Positions 6,860-14,975 of a DNA stretch of 33,763 nucleotides are shown in pieces (position 1 is the first letter of the stretch; each line of letters starts with the position of its first letter). The notes under the pieces are model-generated. The model ran no database searches and had not been told where the DNA came from. It saw only the letters and a list, made by a program, of their open reading frames with translations. Source of the stretch: an uncultured Ruminococcus sp. (GTDB lineage Bacteria > Bacillota > Clostridia > Oscillospirales > CAG-272). Where the stretch lies: NCBI GenBank assembly GCA_902782445.1, contig CACZNC010000030.1, positions 1 through 33,763 on the forward strand, in the 5' to 3' direction. A program made the position numbers and the translations under genes.

Positions 6860-7870
6860 ATGAAAACAAAATACGGCTTCAACATGCTCTGGATGTACTC
6901 CGGAGGGAGAGGGCGGATCCCCCAGGAGGCGAACGCGGAGGAGCTCGACTTCATCGCGGAGGAAGGCTTCAACTTCATCCGCATCCCGACGGACTACCAT
7001 TTCTGGACCGACGGCTTCGACTATTTCCACCCGGACGAAAAGATCATCGAATACTTCGACCGCTACATCGAGGCCTGCAACTCCCGGGGGCTCCACGTCT
7101 GCCTGAACCTGCACCGGGCACCGGGCTACTGCATCAACTGGCCGGAGCGGGAAAAGCACAATCTCTGGCGGGACGAGGAGGCGCAGGAGGGGTTCATGTT
7201 CCTCTGGAAGATGTTCGCCGAACGCTACAAGGGGATCTCCTCCGACAAGCTGAGCTTCGATCTCGTGAACGAGCCCTGTTCCATCGGCGAGACCCATCCC
7301 TGCACCCGGGAGGACCACGCGAAAGTGATCCGCATGACGGTGGACGCCATCCGTTCCGTCGACCCGGAGCGCGAGATCGTGATCGACGGCTTCAATGGGG
7401 GCGGATCGGCCCTCCCGGAGCTCGCGGATCTCGGGAAACAGGGCGTCGTGCATTCCGGCCGCGGATACGAGCCCTTCCAGGTCACCCACTACAAGGCGGA
7501 ATGGGTGCGGGGAGGCGCGGACTGGGCTGCTCCCTCCTATCCCGGCGAAGTGGCACCCGGCCAGTTCCGGGACCGGGAATGGATCAAAAACTACTACAAG
7601 CCCTGGCGGGAAGTCGAGGCGCAGGGCGTGAAGGTGCACATCGGGGAATTCGGATGCTACAACAAGCTCCCGAACGATCTCGCCCTCCGCTGGTTCGAAG
7701 ACCTGCTCTCCGTGTTCCGGGAATTCGGATGGGGCTATTCCCTCTGGAATTTCAAGGGCTCCTTCGGCATCGTCGAGCACGGCAGGCCCGGCACCGTCTA
7801 CGAGGAATACCGCGGGATGCAGGTTGACCGGGCGCTGCTTGAACTGCTCAAGCTCCCGTTTGCGAAATAA
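6860..7870 (+). CDS. Glycoside hydrolase family 5 enzyme (cytoplasmic cellulase/mannanase fold)
   Basis: The protein has 336 residues and is a single GH5 TIM barrel without signal peptide or binding module. The acid/base is Glu138 in FDLVNEPC and the nucleophile is Glu263 in HIGEFGCYN. Other GH5 landmarks are Arg41 in FNFIRIPTDY, His85 in LNLHRAPGY and His210-Tyr211 in VTHYKAEW, with Trp in YSLWNFKG near the end. GH5 enzymes cleave beta-1,4-glucans, mannans or related glycosides. The lack of export signals suggests it acts on imported oligosaccharides together with the divergent GH2 enzyme. The ATG at 6860 is supported by AAAAGGAG 6 nt upstream and by the promoter. The reading frame stays open far upstream because of high G+C, but there is no start or conservation to support a longer protein. 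Confidence 0.92.
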   Translation: MKTKYGFNMLWMYSGGRGRIPQEANAEELDFIAEEGFNFIRIPTDYHFWTDGFDYFHPDEKIIEYFDRYIEACNSRGLHVCLNLHRAPGYCINWPEREKHNLWRDEEAQEGFMFLWKMFAERYKGISSDKLSFDLVNEPCSIGETHPCTREDHAKVIRMTVDAIRSVDPEREIVIDGFNGGGSALPELADLGKQGVVHSGRGYEPFQVTHYKAEWVRGGADWAAPSYPGEVAPGQFRDREWIKNYYKPWREVEAQGVKVHIGEFGCYNKLPNDLALRWFEDLLSVFREFGWGYSLWNFKGSFGIVEHGRPGTVYEEYRGMQVDRALLELLKLPFAK

Positions 7871-7894
7871 GATCCCCCCTGCAGCGCGACATAT

Positions 7895-7924
7895 CCCCTG
7901 CCCGGTTTTTCCGCCGGACGGGGG
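7895..7924 (+). terminator. Hairpin after the GH5 gene, probable weak terminator
   Basis: CCCCTGCCCGG (7895-7905) pairs with CCGGACGGGGG (7914-7924) with a single mismatch and one G-U pair. It is followed only by a broken T-rich stretch (ATTATTCTTTG). It separates GH5 from the convergent Rrf2 gene. Confidence 0.6.
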
Positions 7925-7951
7925 ATTATTCTTTGAATTTATTCGTCTCCG

Positions 7952-8380
7952 TCAGATCACGTACATATCCGGCGCTCCGTCCTTCATGAGATCCGCGACG
8001 GTGACGGAGGAGAAATAGTTTTTCGTCAGATCGTAGAATCCCTGCCACATGGGGAGGGTCCTGCATTCGTCCCGGCGTTCGCAGGTCCGCGCTCCGTCGG
8101 CGAGGCAGGCCACGGGGGCGAGATCCTCCTCGGTCAGCGTGAGCACGTCGTAGACCCTGATATCCGAGGGGTCCCGGGTGAGCCGGTATCCGCCGCCCTT
8201 CCCCTGCGCGCCTTCGATCAGCCCGCCCTTCGTGAGCAGCGGGAGGATCCGTTCGAGATATTTGAGGGAAAGCCCCTGACGCGCGGCGACTTCCTTCATG
8301 GGGAGATATCCCCCCGTCCTGTTCTCTGCCAGGTCGGTCATGACTCTCAGCGCATACCGGCCCCTTGTGGAAACCATCAT
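7952..8380 (-). CDS. Rrf2-family transcriptional regulator
   Basis: The protein has 142 residues. The N-terminal winged helix (about 1-65) contains the family's STRGRYALRVM start, a recognition region LSLKYLERILPLL, and a wing KGKGGGYRL. Cysteines at 92, 100 and 106 lie in the loop where IscR-type members bind an iron-sulfur cluster; CymR-type cysteine regulators usually lack this trio. The histidine that completes the IscR site is not obvious. It lies 64 nt downstream of cysK on the same strand, so it probably controls cysteine or Fe-S supply and feeds back on the cysK promoter through the palindrome at 9404-9418. GAGGA lies 7 nt before the ATG at 8380. The choice between IscR-like and CymR-like sensing is open. 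Confidence 0.92.
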   Translation of the reverse strand: MMVSTRGRYALRVMTDLAENRTGGYLPMKEVAARQGLSLKYLERILPLLTKGGLIEGAQGKGGGYRLTRDPSDIRVYDVLTLTEEDLAPVACLADGARTCERRDECRTLPMWQGFYDLTKNYFSSVTVADLMKDGAPDMYVI

Positions 8381-8444
8381 GTTTTCGTCCTCGCTGTCCT
8401 GTTCCGGTGGAAATGTCGTCTGCGCACCGTGCCGCTTCTGCGGA

Positions 8445-9377
8445 TCAGTCCGCGAACAGAGGAGTGGAGAGATAGCGGTCCCCCGTGTCGGGAAGGAGGG
8501 CGACGACCGTCTTTCCGGTGTTCTCGGGACGTTTCGCCAGCTGGATCGCGGCGTGGAGCGCGGCTCCCGAGGAGATCCCGGCCAGCACCCCTTCGCTCCG
8601 CCCGAGTCTCTTGCCCATGGCGAAAGCCTCTTCGTTCGTGACGGGGAGGATCTCGTCGATGATCCCGAGGTTGAGCACGTCCGGGACGAACCCCGCGCCG
8701 ATGCCCTGGATCTTGTGGGGCCCCGCCTTGCCCGTGGAAAGAACGGCGGAGGAAGCGGGCTCCACGGCGACGACCTTCAAATCCGGGTTCTTCGATTTCA
8801 GGTATTCGCCCACGCCGGTGACGGTACCGCCCGTGCCGACGCCAGCGACGAAGACATCCACTCTGCCGTCGGTGTCCTCCCAGATCTCGGGACCGGTGGT
8901 CTCCCGGTGGGCCTTCGGATTGGCGGGGTTGACGAACTGCCCGGGAATGAACGAATCCGGGATCTCGGCCGCCAGTTCTTCCGCCTTCGCGATGGCGCCC
9001 TTCATGCCCTTCGCGCCTTCGGTGAGCACGAGCTCCGCGCCGTATGCCTTCATGAGCTGGCGTCTTTCGACGGACATGGTCTCGGGCATGACGATGATGA
9101 TGCGGTATCCTCTCGCCGCCGCCACCGACGCCAGTCCGATGCCGGTATTCCCGCTCGTGGGTTCGATGATGACGGAGCCGGGTTTCAGTTTCCCCGATGC
9201 CTCCGCGTCGTCGATCATGGCCCGGGCGATCCTGTCCTTGACGGATCCCGCCGGGTTGAAGTATTCGAGCTTGACGACCAGTTTCGCCGCGAGGTTTTCT
9301 TCTTTCTCAAGGCGCGTCAGTTCCAGAAGGGGGGTCCTTCCGATCAGCTGATCCGCGGAGGTATAGATGCGTGCCAT
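8445..9377 (-). CDS. cysK: Cysteine synthase A (O-acetylserine sulfhydrylase)
   Basis: This PLP enzyme joins O-acetylserine and sulfide to give cysteine in the cytoplasm. Its 310 residues match the family. Lys47 in NPAGSVKDR forms the Schiff base with PLP. The substrate loop TSGNTG spans 74-79, and the phosphate-binding loop [12 protein letters not shown] lies near 178-189. GISSGAA near the C-terminus is also conserved. The ATG at 9377 follows GGAG at 9 nt. A strong promoter and an inverted repeat lie upstream, and the Rrf2-type regulator gene follows on the same strand. Together they look like an autoregulated cysteine unit. Confidence 0.96.
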   Translation of the reverse strand: MARIYTSADQLIGRTPLLELTRLEKEENLAAKLVVKLEYFNPAGSVKDRIARAMIDDAEASGKLKPGSVIIEPTSGNTGIGLASVAAARGYRIIIVMPETMSVERRQLMKAYGAELVLTEGAKGMKGAIAKAEELAAEIPDSFIPGQFVNPANPKAHRETTGPEIWEDTDGRVDVFVAGVGTGGTVTGVGEYLKSKNPDLKVVAVEPASSAVLSTGKAGPHKIQGIGAGFVPDVLNLGIIDEILPVTNEEAFAMGKRLGRSEGVLAGISSGAALHAAIQLAKRPENTGKTVVALLPDTGDRYLSTPLFAD

Positions 9378-9403
9378 TTCGATGCGCTCCGATCATTTTC
9401 ATA

Positions 9404-9418
9404 CTACCTTTCCGGTAG
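9404..9418. promoter_or_regulatory. Inverted repeat at the cysK start site, candidate Rrf2 operator
   Basis: CTACC (9404-9408) and GGTAG (9414-9418) are perfect inverted arms around a 5-nt centre. They begin about 3 nt downstream of the predicted transcription start near 9421. A repressor there would block initiation. The Rrf2-family product of the same transcription unit is the obvious candidate; binding is inferred. Confidence 0.6.
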
Positions 9419-9427
9419 GTTGGTGCT

Positions 9428-9456
9428 ATTATAGCACGGCGGTCCCCGTCTGTCAA
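9428..9456 (-). promoter_or_regulatory. Sigma-A promoter for cysK-rrf2
   Basis: On the minus strand, TTGACA (9456-9451), a 17-nt spacer, then TATAAT (9433-9428); both boxes match consensus. The start site should be near 9421. Confidence 0.87.
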
Positions 9457-9467
9457 GGGGGAAACAC

Positions 9468-9502
9468 AAAAAAACCGCGCTCCTTCCGAAAAAGAAACGC
9501 GG
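9468..9502 (-). terminator. Second intrinsic terminator after the signal peptidase gene
   Basis: On the minus strand, CCGCG (9502-9498) pairs with CGCGG (9479-9475), followed by T7 (9474-9468). It insulates the cysK promoter from upstream transcription, just behind the first terminator at 9537-9562. Confidence 0.75.
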
Positions 9503-9536
9503 AGACGGGGAACTCTCCCCGACGGAACGGGATGAG

Positions 9537-9562
9537 AAAAGGACGGGCATTTCTGTCCGTCC
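9537..9562 (-). terminator. First intrinsic terminator after the signal peptidase gene
   Basis: On the minus strand, GGACGG (9562-9557) pairs with CCGTCC (9546-9541), followed by TTTTC (9540-9536). It lies 40 nt after the stop codon and forms a tandem with the hairpin at 9468-9502. Confidence 0.75.
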
Positions 9563-9601
9563 GGTTTCGAAACGCGTAAATCCTTCCGGGGAGCCCTTCT
9601 C

Positions 9602-10213
9602 TCACCGCAGTCTTCCGAAATGCTCGAAGGGCCAGACGCGGAAGAGCACGACGCCGACCACCCGGTCCAGAGACACGCAGCCGACGGCGGTGTTCCGGGA
9701 ATCGGAGGAGGTGGAGCGGTGGTCCCCCATGACGAACCACTGGTTTTCGGGGACCTGATAGGGGAATTCGATGTTGCAGTTTCCGAGGGCTTTTTCGTCG
9801 ACGTAGGGCTCGTCGATCTCCCTGTCGTCCACGAAGACCGTGCCGTCCTCCTCGATGCGGACCCACTGGCCGGGACCGGCGATCACGCGCTTGACGAGGA
9901 GCTTGTTGTCGGCATAGAACGCCAAGAGGTCCTTCGTGTGGAATTTGGTCCCCTTCCACGCCACGACGATGTTGCCGTCCTCGATGGTGGGCGTCATGGA
10001 GGATCCGTAGGTGCGCAGGACCGGCATCCACAAAGTCGCCACCAGAACCGCCGCCGCCGCCACGACCACGAGCGAATAGACGGTGGAACGCAGGACCCGG
10101 CGAAACCGCTCTCTGTGTCTGGTCCGTTTCAGTTCCGCTTCCAGCGCTTCGACGTCCGGGAGCACTTCTTCCGCCGTCTCCCAGTGTCCCGCGCGTCCGG
10201 GCTGTCTGTTCAT
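9602..10213 (-). CDS. Signal peptidase I (type I, SipS-like)
   Basis: This membrane-bound serine protease removes signal peptides from exported proteins on the outer face of the membrane. It has 203 residues. An Arg-rich cytoplasmic N-terminus (about 30-42) precedes a single membrane segment at about 45-63. The catalytic Ser72 sits in YGSSMTPT just beyond the membrane, and the general base Lys108 in KLLVKRVIAGPG. The GDHRSTSSDSRN box is also present. It follows the coiled-coil gene by about 34 nt on the same transcript and ends in tandem terminators. It has no neighbours that would mark it as sortase- or pilus-specific. The upstream Arg/Glu-rich N-terminal extension of about 40 residues is longer than in minimal SipS proteins. 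Confidence 0.94.
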   Translation of the reverse strand: MNRQPGRAGHWETAEEVLPDVEALEAELKRTRHRERFRRVLRSTVYSLVVVAAAAVLVATLWMPVLRTYGSSMTPTIEDGNIVVAWKGTKFHTKDLLAFYADNKLLVKRVIAGPGQWVRIEEDGTVFVDDREIDEPYVDEKALGNCNIEFPYQVPENQWFVMGDHRSTSSDSRNTAVGCVSLDRVVGVVLFRVWPFEHFGRLR

Positions 10214-10247
10214 ATCCGCAAAAACCTTCCTTCCGTGTTACGCCGAT

Positions 10248-10658
10248 TCATCCCTGTCCTTCCGCCCGCTTCTTTGCCTGTTCGAGAAGCTGGCGGCATT
10301 TCTGCGCGGTGGCTGCCTCCATGTCCCGGCATTTCTTCGCCGTCACCATGATGAGCTGCTCCGCCTTTTTTCGGCTCTCTTCGTCCCGGGCAGCGTTGAT
10401 CTTGTCCTGTTCCGCGCTCCGGGCTTCTATGTTCTCCATATAGATCTTCGACGCCTCTTCGGCCTCTTCGAAGACCTTCGTGAGGCGGAGGGACGCTTCC
10501 GCGATAGACCCGGCTTTTTCGAGCCCGATCTTTCTCCGCGCGGTCTCATCCCGCAGTTCGCTCACTTCTTTCTGAAGCTGATCCACGATGCGGCTCTGTT
10601 CCACGAGCAGTTCCAAAAGCTCCGCGCGCCTCAGTTTCCGGAGTTCTTTTTCTGTCAA
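10248..10658 (-). CDS. Small coiled-coil protein preceding signal peptidase
   Basis: The predicted product has 136 residues, nearly all helical and charged, beginning MTEKELRKLRRAELLELLVEQ. Heptad-like spacing runs over about 8-50. The KAGSIAEASLRLTKVFEEA segment is a pattern seen in uncharacterised coiled-coil proteins of Clostridia, often beside signal peptidase genes (recalled family knowledge, not searched). No membrane segment or enzyme motif is visible. The TTG start is preferred because AAGGGAGAG lies about 8 nt before it. A GTG 33 nt further upstream (10691) would add 11 residues but lacks a good ribosome site. It shares a promoter and transcript with signal peptidase I. The function is unknown; a scaffold for protein export or cell-envelope assembly is a guess. 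Confidence 0.75.
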   Translation of the reverse strand: MTEKELRKLRRAELLELLVEQSRIVDQLQKEVSELRDETARRKIGLEKAGSIAEASLRLTKVFEEAEEASKIYMENIEARSAEQDKINAARDEESRKKAEQLIMVTAKKCRDMEAATAQKCRQLLEQAKKRAEGQG

Positions 10659-10719
10659 AAGACTCGTCTCTCCCTTCGCGGCCGGACACACTGCCGCCCG
10701 ACACCCGTTTTCCTAGTAT

Positions 10720-10748
10720 ATTATACACGATTCCTTTCCGGTTTTCAA
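10720..10748 (-). promoter_or_regulatory. Sigma-A promoter for the coiled-coil/signal peptidase operon
   Basis: On the minus strand, TTGAAA (10748-10743), a 17-nt spacer, then TATAAT (10725-10720). Confidence 0.8.
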
Positions 10749-10803
10749 GGGCGCGGGCGATTCTTTCTGAAATAATTTCGGGAAAAGCCTGTTCATCGGC
10801 GTG

Positions 10804-10818
10804 TTTTTGTGCTATAAT
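10804..10818 (+). promoter_or_regulatory. Extended -10 promoter for the LtaS-like gene
   Basis: TATAAT (10813-10818) is preceded by TGC at 10810-10812, an extended -10. No convincing -35 box is seen at the proper distance (TGTTCA at 10790-10795 is weak). The predicted start near 10825 leaves a leader of about 28 nt. Confidence 0.65.
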
Positions 10819-10852
10819 CCTGTCAAGTCAGCAAGTTCCCGAAAGGATTTTC

Positions 10853-12715
10853 ATGAAAAAACAAGCGGTGCGGACGCGGGATCTCTTTTACATCGGACTG
10901 ATCGCGCTGCTGCTCTTTATCAAAGGAAAACTCTTTTACCCTCCCCTGCTCCTCGCGGGCTACGAAACGGCCTTCGCCCTTCTGACGGCGTTCGTTCCCG
11001 TGTTCGTCTGGGCGGTCCTCTCGTTTTTCTCCCCCAAAACCGGCCGGATCGCCGCTACGGTGCTCTACGTCTTTCTCTCCTTCCTCATGGCGGTGGACGC
11101 CGTCTACTGGTCCTACGCCTCGAAGCTCACCTCCGCCGCCCAGATCACAATGGCCCACCAGCTCACCGAGGTCTCCGACTCCGTTTTGAACCTGATCAAA
11201 GTCCCGCATGTGCTGATGATCGCGGATCTCCCCGTGCGGGTGCTGCTCTGGGTCCACGGCGACCTCGTCCGATCCCGCCTCGGAAGGACGGGATGGGGAA
11301 ATAGATTCCTCGCCTTCCTCGAGAGGGAGTGCGGACGCTTCTCCTCCGCTGCCGCCGGGGTCCTCTGCTCCCTCGCGGCGTTCGGATCGGCCTTTCTCTG
11401 GCCCGGATTCCGCCCGGAGTACATCGAAAACGAGCTCTGCGCCTATCACGCCGAAGACCTCGCCCGGACCCTCTTCTCCCGGGAATCGGAACGCCCGGTG
11501 GACAAGAGCCGCTACGCCTCCCCCGACTGGTCCATGAGCCCTTACTGGGGGATCGCCGCGGACCGGAACATCGTCGTCATTCAGGTGGAGGCCCTGCAGA
11601 ACTTCGTGATCGGGAGGGAATACCGCGGTCAGGAGATCATGCCGACCCTGAACGGGCTGATCGGGAAGGACACGATCTATTTCGACCGGTACTACTACCA
11701 GATCGGCGGAGCGAACACGGCGGACGCGGAATTTGCCGTGAACAATTCGCTTTTCGCCCCGGAATCCAACGGAGCCTACGTCCAGTACCCGACGAACCGA
11801 TACTATTCCCTGCCCTTCCTTCTGAAGGATCACGGCTGGAAGGCAGCCGAGGCGTTCCACGGATACGTCGCGTCCTTCTGGAACCGGGAGTTCGCCTATC
11901 CCTATCAGGGGTTCGACGACTACACCTCCCTCGAGGACCTCGACCAGACCGACATGTTCCCCCTCGGACTCTCGGATAAGGAATTTTACCGCCAGACCGC
12001 GGAAATCCTCGCGGATCTGCCCGAACCCTTCTACGCGTTCTGCATCACGGCCTCCTCCCACTACCCCTACGGGATCCCCCTGAAAGACCGGGAGATCGAA
12101 CTCGATCCCTCCGACGAGCAGACCCTCTTCGGGCTCTATCTGCAGGCCGTCAACTACGCGGACCGGGCCATCGGGGAATTTCTCGAAGAATTGAAGGAGG
12201 CCGGGCTCTACGACAATTCGATCTTTCTGATCTACGGCGACCACTACGCCCTTCCGAACACCAATCCCGACATTTCCCGTCAGGTGGGGGATCTCACGGG
12301 CGGGAGCTATACGATCTTCGACGTCTTCAACGTGCCCTTCCTCATCCACATCCCCGGAGCGGGGGTGACGGAGACGATCTCCACGGCGGGAGGACACATG
12401 GACGTCATGCCCACCCTGCTCTGCCTGCTGGGGATCCGAAACGACCGGGCCGTCATGTTCGGGCAGAACCTTCTCGCGGCGGAGACCGGATTCGTGTGCG
12501 AGCAGACCCACGTTTCCGTCGGCTCCTTCATCTCCGACGAGGTGTTCTTCCAGAAGCCCCACAACAACATCCGGTCCAATTACCGGGTCTATGAGAGGGG
12601 GACGATGGAACTGAAAGACCCGGACGAATACGGCGCCCTCTCCGCCGAAGCCCAGGATCGGATCCTCGACTGCGCCGCCCTCCTCGCCCGGGACGACGTG
12701 TTCCTCGACCCGTGA
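10853..12715 (+). CDS. LtaS-like lipoteichoic acid synthase / phosphoglycerol transferase
   Basis: The protein has 620 residues. About five membrane segments occupy residues 12-185. An extracellular sulfatase-fold domain follows (about 238-600). The residues expected for LtaS are in place: metal ligand Glu246 in VIQVEALQ, catalytic Thr289 in GGANTADAEF, His403 in TASSHYPYG, and Asp463-His464 in IYGDHYAL. The family moves glycerol-phosphate from phosphatidylglycerol onto a growing teichoic acid chain at the outer membrane face, using Mn or Mg. The ATG at 10853 has AAGGA 5 nt upstream and a promoter close behind. The glycyl-radical enzyme gene follows after 59 nt with no terminator, so read-through is possible. 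Which polymer it makes is not known; related enzymes can act as primases or modify other glycans. Confidence 0.93.
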   Translation: MKKQAVRTRDLFYIGLIALLLFIKGKLFYPPLLLAGYETAFALLTAFVPVFVWAVLSFFSPKTGRIAATVLYVFLSFLMAVDAVYWSYASKLTSAAQITMAHQLTEVSDSVLNLIKVPHVLMIADLPVRVLLWVHGDLVRSRLGRTGWGNRFLAFLERECGRFSSAAAGVLCSLAAFGSAFLWPGFRPEYIENELCAYHAEDLARTLFSRESERPVDKSRYASPDWSMSPYWGIAADRNIVVIQVEALQNFVIGREYRGQEIMPTLNGLIGKDTIYFDRYYYQIGGANTADAEFAVNNSLFAPESNGAYVQYPTNRYYSLPFLLKDHGWKAAEAFHGYVASFWNREFAYPYQGFDDYTSLEDLDQTDMFPLGLSDKEFYRQTAEILADLPEPFYAFCITASSHYPYGIPLKDREIELDPSDEQTLFGLYLQAVNYADRAIGEFLEELKEAGLYDNSIFLIYGDHYALPNTNPDISRQVGDLTGGSYTIFDVFNVPFLIHIPGAGVTETISTAGGHMDVMPTLLCLLGIRNDRAVMFGQNLLAAETGFVCEQTHVSVGSFISDEVFFQKPHNNIRSNYRVYERGTMELKDPDEYGALSAEAQDRILDCAALLARDDVFLDP

Positions 12716-12774
12716 TCCCCTGACCGTATTCCGAACTTCATGAACAGCATCCGAACTCCGGGAGGTTCACGCGC

Positions 12775-14940
12775 ATGAAAGATCTATACGAACTCGAACC
12801 CTTCGGCGCGGGATATCACGCCGCAGCCGGACGCCCCCACAACGTGCGGATGGCCGCCGCCCTCAAAGCCGTCGCCGCACATTCCCCGATCTGCTTTGTG
12901 AAGGGCGAATATCTCCCCTGCTCCTCGCCGACAGTCCCCGGATCCGGAGCGTTTTACACCTTCGGCTCCGGTCTCGCCTTTGACGCCGGACGCTTCGAGG
13001 AGAACGCGAAGGAGCATCCCGAACTCGCGGACACGCTCCGGGACATTGCGGAAGAACTGCGCCCATACAATACCGGCGAGCAGGTGGGGATCTGCCGCGA
13101 CCGGTATCAGGCGGAGATCGCTTCCACCGGCGCCTGCTGGGGAGGCGGATGGGCGGGGCACTCCAATCCCGACTACGACCGCCTGCTCTCCCTCGGCACG
13201 GAGGGCATCCGGAAACTGATCGCGAAATACCGCGGGATCAACCCGGAAGAGGCGGATTTTTACGACGGATGCGAGATCGTGCTGGACGCCGTCGACATCC
13301 TTGGAGACCGGTTCCTCGCGCTGGCGGAAAAATCGGAAGCCGAAACCTCCGATCCCGCCGAAAAACGGATCTATGCCGAACTCTGCGCCGCCCTCCGTCA
13401 GATCCCGCGCCGTCCTGCCCGGAACATGTGCGAGGCGGTCTCCCTCTTCTGGATGGTCTTCACCTTCGACGGGATCGACTCCCCGGGGCGGCTCGACCAG
13501 TTCTTCCTGCCCGCCTGGGAAGCGACGGAGAAAGAAAACGCCCTGTTCTGGCTCGACCGGCTCTGGCAGGCCTTCCACCGGACCCGGACCTGGAACCTCT
13601 GCATCAGCGGGAGCGACGAAAACTGGAACGACAAAACCAACGCCGTCAGCTGGGCCGTCCTCGATCTCGCGGAGAAATACCGCTACCAGACGCCGAACAT
13701 CACGATGCGGGTCCACCGGAACACCCCCGAGGCCCTCTGGAAACGCGCGGCGGAAGTCCTCTCCACCGGGATCGGGATGCCCGCCCTCTACAACGACGAG
13801 GTGGTCTGCCCCGCCCTCGAAAAAATGGGGATCCCGCCGGAGCACAGCCACCTCTACTGCATGAACGGGTGCAACCAGATCGACATCATGGGCAAGTCCC
13901 ACATGGGTCTCGAGGACGGAGAGGTGAACTTCGGCAAATGCCTCGAATACGCCCTCTGGGACGGCTTTGACACCATGCGCGGCAGGCAGCTTTCGATCCA
14001 CACGGGGAACGCCGCGAAGTTCGGGACCTTCGACGAGCTCATGACCGCCCTGTACCGGCAGATCGACTATGTGACGGACGTCTCGGTGAGCCTGTCGATC
14101 TCCTCCCAGATGACCTATGCCCGGACCGCGCCCTCGCCCCTGCGCTCCTGCCTCCTCGACGGGTGTCTCGAAACCGGGCGGGACTACAAGAACGGCGGTC
14201 CGCTCTACGGCGACGGACAGGTGCTGTCGGAGGGGATGCCGGACTGCGTCGATTCCCTCGCGGCGGTGAAGAAATTCGTCTTCGAGGAAAAGCGGTTCAC
14301 GATGGCGGATCTGCTCGACGCGCTCTCGAAGAACTTCGAGGGATACGAAGCCATGCAGGCCACGCTCATGACCGCGCCGAAATTCGGCAACGACGACCCC
14401 TACGTGGACGGGATCATGAAGGATCTCTCCGACCACTGGTTCGCCTACCTCAAAACCAAGCACACCTTCCGCGGCGGGACCTTTGCAGGAGGATGCTCCA
14501 CCTTCAGCCGGGCCGCTGACAACGGACGCGCCTGCCCCGCCCTCCCGAACGGACATCTGCGGGGAGATCCCATGTTCGCGGACTGCATCGGCGCGGTCCC
14601 CGGTCAGGACGTCTGTGGTCCGACGGCGGCGGTGAAATCCGCCCTCACATACGATCAGACCGAGGTGACGAGCGGATTCGTCTTCCAGCTCCGTTTCGAC
14701 AAGGCTCTCTTCGGGACGGAAAAGGGCATGGAATCCTTCGTTCATCTGGCCAAAGCCTATTTCGCGGGAGGGGGACAGCAGCTTTCCGTGAACGTCCTCT
14801 CCGGCGAAGAACTGAAAGAAGCGCAGAAGCATCCCGAAAAGTACGGCGATCTGATCGTGAGGGTCGGAGGGTACAGCGATTATTTCGTCCGCCTCTCCCG
14901 GGATCTGCAGGACAATGTCATCGCCCGGACGGAATACTGA
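12775..14940 (+). CDS. Glycyl-radical enzyme (pyruvate formate-lyase/diol-dehydratase superfamily), atypical active site
   Basis: The protein has 721 residues, short for the superfamily. The C-terminal glycyl-radical motif is intact: RVGGYSDYF with Gly699 as the radical site, followed by LQDNVIARTEY. The thiyl cysteine is probably Cys366 in MNGCNQID. Most dehydratase-type members have GCVE, where Glu is the base; here it is Gly-Cys-Asn-Gln, and pyruvate formate-lyase's Cys-Cys pair is also absent. The following EVNFGKCLEYALWDG matches the superfamily. The region around 566-601, with GGCSTFSRA and LPNGHLRGDP, is also typical. The substrate is unknown. GGGAGG lies 9 nt before the ATG. No radical-SAM activating enzyme adjoins it, so activation must come from elsewhere. 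Two enzyme genes follow tightly, suggesting a pathway. Confidence 0.93.
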   Translation: MKDLYELEPFGAGYHAAAGRPHNVRMAAALKAVAAHSPICFVKGEYLPCSSPTVPGSGAFYTFGSGLAFDAGRFEENAKEHPELADTLRDIAEELRPYNTGEQVGICRDRYQAEIASTGACWGGGWAGHSNPDYDRLLSLGTEGIRKLIAKYRGINPEEADFYDGCEIVLDAVDILGDRFLALAEKSEAETSDPAEKRIYAELCAALRQIPRRPARNMCEAVSLFWMVFTFDGIDSPGRLDQFFLPAWEATEKENALFWLDRLWQAFHRTRTWNLCISGSDENWNDKTNAVSWAVLDLAEKYRYQTPNITMRVHRNTPEALWKRAAEVLSTGIGMPALYNDEVVCPALEKMGIPPEHSHLYCMNGCNQIDIMGKSHMGLEDGEVNFGKCLEYALWDGFDTMRGRQLSIHTGNAAKFGTFDELMTALYRQIDYVTDVSVSLSISSQMTYARTAPSPLRSCLLDGCLETGRDYKNGGPLYGDGQVLSEGMPDCVDSLAAVKKFVFEEKRFTMADLLDALSKNFEGYEAMQATLMTAPKFGNDDPYVDGIMKDLSDHWFAYLKTKHTFRGGTFAGGCSTFSRAADNGRACPALPNGHLRGDPMFADCIGAVPGQDVCGPTAAVKSALTYDQTEVTSGFVFQLRFDKALFGTEKGMESFVHLAKAYFAGGGQQLSVNVLSGEELKEAQKHPEKYGDLIVRVGGYSDYFVRLSRDLQDNVIARTEY

Positions 14941-14975
14941 AACCCCGGACCGATCAGCCGAAAGGAGAACGGACT

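Noticed and set aside
2603..7870. A very long open frame on the plus strand antisense to the GH2, transporter and isomerase genes and continuing into GH5
   Set aside because: High G+C leaves few stop codons in the antisense frame. The opposite strand has clear domains with catalytic residues, and the antisense product is low complexity without a credible start signal. Only the GH5 part after ATG 6860 is real.
12716..12774. A promoter or terminator between the LtaS-like gene and the glycyl-radical gene
   Set aside because: No -35/-10 pair and no hairpin with T-run is visible in the 59 nt, so neither was called.
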